From Sulfurospirillaceae bacterium (GTDB lineage Bacteria; Campylobacterota; Campylobacteria; Campylobacterales; Sulfurospirillaceae): a DNA stretch of 5,821 nucleotides. A model generated the notes under the pieces. It did not search any database, was not told where the DNA came from, and saw only the letters and a program-made list of their open reading frames with translations. The stretch spans positions 1-5,821 of the forward strand of contig JAQWCT010000167.1 in NCBI GenBank assembly GCA_028705785.1. Direction: 5' to 3'. A program made the position numbers and the translations under genes. This document shows positions 4,227 through 5,821 of the stretch, piece after piece. The stretch's first letter is position 1; each line of letters starts with the position of its first letter.

Positions 4227-5821
4227 ATGAGCGATTTTCAATTAGAAAGCCCCTACGAACCTTCCGGCGACCAACCTCAAGCTATCGAAAAGCTCACGGC
4301 TGCCATTAAAAAAGGAAGTCAATACCAAACACTTATCGGCGTAACAGGTAGTGGAAAGACTTATACCATGGCACAAATCATACAACGCCTTCAAATGCCT
4401 ACTTTAGTGATGACACACAACAAAACTTTGGCTGCACAACTTTACAGCGAATTTAAAGGCTTCTTCCCTAAAAATCATGTCGAATACTTCATCAGCTACT
4501 ACGATTACTATCAACCAGAAGCCTACATCCCTCGCAGTGACCTTTTTATCGAAAAAGACAGTTCCATCAATGAAGAATTAGAGCGTTTACGCCTTAGTGC
4601 TACCGCTTCATTGCTTTCCTTTGATGATGTCATCTGCGTGGCTTCGGTTTCTGCCAACTACGGTTTGGGCGACCCAAATGAATACAAACAGATGGTACAA
4701 GTCATCGAAAAAGGTGCTCTTATCAACCAAAAAGCTTTACTGTTGCGACTAGTTGATATGGGATATAAGCGCAATGATGTCTACTTTGATAGAGGCTCAT
4801 TTCGGGTGAGTGGTGATGTTATCGATATTTACCCAGCTTATAGTGAAGAAGAAGCCATCCGTGTAGAGTTTTTTGGGGATGAAGTTGAAAGTATCAATTA
4901 CTTTGAAGTCTTTCTTAATAAAAAGCTTCAAACGCTAAACAAAGTCGTCATCTACGCTGCAAGTCAGTTTATCGTTGGACATGGGAGATTGCAAGAGACT
5001 ATCAAATCGGTTGAAACAGAGTTAGCCGAACGACTCGCCTACTTTAAAAAAGAAGATAAGCTTGTCGAACACCAGCGCCTTAGACAACGCGTTGAGTTTG
5101 ACCTTGAGATGCTTCAAGCCACAGGTTCGTGTAAAGGTGTCGAAAACTATGCCAAATACCTTACAGGCATCAAAACAGGCGATACACCCTACTCACTTTT
5201 TGACTATTTTGAAGCGATGGGAAAAGAGTATCTGGTCATCGTGGATGAATCACATGTCAGCCTTCCACAATTTCGAGGTATGTTTGCAGGCGATAGAAGC
5301 CGTAAAGAAGTTTTAGTCGAGTATGGTTTTAGACTTCCTAGTGCCCTTGAAAATCGTCCTTTGATGTTTGATGAGTTTATCAACAAAGCCCCTCGTTATC
5401 TTTTTGTCAGTGCTACACCTAAAGAGTTAGAACTAGGACTTAGTGGTGAAAACATCGCCGAACAAGTCATCCGACCAACAGGTCTTCTTGACCCAAAAGT
5501 CGAAATCATGAATTCTCAGAATCAAGTAGAGACACTTTTTGATGAGATAAAAAAGGTTACATGTAAGGATGAAAAAGTTCTTGTCACCGTGCTGACTAAA
5601 AAAATGGCGGAAGAGCTGACGCGTTACTACGCAGACCTTGGCATCAAAATCAAATACATGCACTCAGACATTGATGCGATTGAACGAAACCAAATTATCA
5701 GAAGTCTTCGAGTTGGTGAATTTGATGTCCTAGTGGGTATCAACTTGCTTCGAGAAGGACTTGACTTGCCCGAAGTCTCTTTAGTGGCTATTTTAGATGC
5801 CGATAAAGAAGGATTTTTGCG
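4227..5821 (+). CDS. uvrB: UvrB, excinuclease ABC subunit B, 3' end missing
   Basis: UvrB is the damage-verifying helicase-like subunit of nucleotide excision repair. It is loaded onto DNA by UvrA and then recruits UvrC for incision. The hand translation from the ATG at 4227 (MSDFQLESPYEPSGDQPQAI) stays open for 531 codons to the window edge. Clear family marks are Walker A GVTGSGKT (38-45), the aromatic beta-hairpin YYDYYQPEAYIP (91-102) that clamps DNA and inspects the lesion, DESH (340-343), SATP (395-398) and GINLLREGLDLPEVS (504-518). Family length is about 655-675, so the last arginine-finger motif and the C-terminal UVR domain that contacts UvrC lie beyond the window. The ribosome site is weak (AAAAAGAA, 4213-4220). 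The gene has its own extended -10 promoter and diverges from the minus-strand cluster. One TACATGTAA motif lies inside it. The identification is certain. Confidence 0.98.
   Translation, partial: MSDFQLESPYEPSGDQPQAIEKLTAAIKKGSQYQTLIGVTGSGKTYTMAQIIQRLQMPTLVMTHNKTLAAQLYSEFKGFFPKNHVEYFISYYDYYQPEAYIPRSDLFIEKDSSINEELERLRLSATASLLSFDDVICVASVSANYGLGDPNEYKQMVQVIEKGALINQKALLLRLVDMGYKRNDVYFDRGSFRVSGDVIDIYPAYSEEEAIRVEFFGDEVESINYFEVFLNKKLQTLNKVVIYAASQFIVGHGRLQETIKSVETELAERLAYFKKEDKLVEHQRLRQRVEFDLEMLQATGSCKGVENYAKYLTGIKTGDTPYSLFDYFEAMGKEYLVIVDESHVSLPQFRGMFAGDRSRKEVLVEYGFRLPSALENRPLMFDEFINKAPRYLFVSATPKELELGLSGENIAEQVIRPTGLLDPKVEIMNSQNQVETLFDEIKKVTCKDEKVLVTVLTKKMAEELTRYYADLGIKIKYMHSDIDAIERNQIIRSLRVGEFDVLVGINLLREGLDLPEVSLVAILDADKEGFL
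5558..5566. repeat. TACATGTAA motif, copy 6 (in uvrB)
   Basis: Sixth copy, the only one outside priA, with palindrome TTACATGTAA at 5557-5566. It encodes Thr445-Cys446-Lys447 in a poorly conserved loop of UvrB (KKVTCKDEK). A Cys there is not needed by the family, so the DNA word rather than the protein may be what is kept. Confidence 0.75.

Noticed and set aside
5252..5257. Seventh ACATGT site, in uvrB
   Set aside because: It is flanked by C and C (CACATGTC) and so lacks the TACATGTAA extension shared by the other six; it encodes part of the conserved DESHVS segment.
5062..5663. Open frames 5062-5316 (plus), 5204-5386 and 5433-5663 (minus) within uvrB
   Set aside because: The uvrB frame with full helicase motifs runs through all of them; no supporting start signals or recognisable products.

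Overview
The window looks like the chromosome of a Campylobacterota (epsilonproteobacterial) species, probably close to Sulfurospirillum. This rests on the moderately AT-rich base composition, the short 611-residue PriA, and the gene order uvrB / two small genes / pseudopilin(s) / priA / ispG. From memory, that order resembles the Cj0680-Cj0686 stretch of Campylobacter jejuni; I could not check it here. No insertion sequence, phage gene, CRISPR array, tRNA or rRNA was seen. The genus is an inference.

Layout from left to right. The 5' three quarters of ispG (non-mevalonate isoprenoid pathway) lies on the minus strand and runs off the left edge. Upstream of it on the same strand is complete priA (replication-restart helicase). 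Then come two type IV pilin-like (pseudopilin) genes with almost the same N-terminal helix but unrelated C-terminal parts, separated by a strong GC-rich hairpin that looks like a transcription terminator or attenuator. Next are two very small genes that overlap by 4 bp: one protein resembles ZapA, the other is a short coiled coil resembling ZapB. On the plus strand, divergent from all of these, is uvrB (nucleotide excision repair), which runs off the right edge.

The six minus-strand genes are closely packed (gaps of -4, 78, 41, 4 and 48 bp) and could be read from one divergent control region at about 4188-4203. There the uvrB -10 box and the minus-strand -10 box overlap by two bases. Further candidate promoters lie before the second pseudopilin gene and before ispG, and the hairpin between the pilin genes probably lowers expression of everything downstream. 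The set mixes DNA repair, replication restart, possible cell-division factors, and pilin-like subunits of a type II secretion, type IV pilus or DNA-uptake machine.

The most unusual signal is not a gene. The palindrome-centred 9-mer TACATGTAA occurs six times, five of them inside priA and one in uvrB, and all are within coding sequence. They use two different reading frames and encode either Leu-His-Val or Thr-Cys-Lys. This suggests selection or amplification at DNA level, like the highly iterated palindromes or uptake/architecture motifs of other bacteria.
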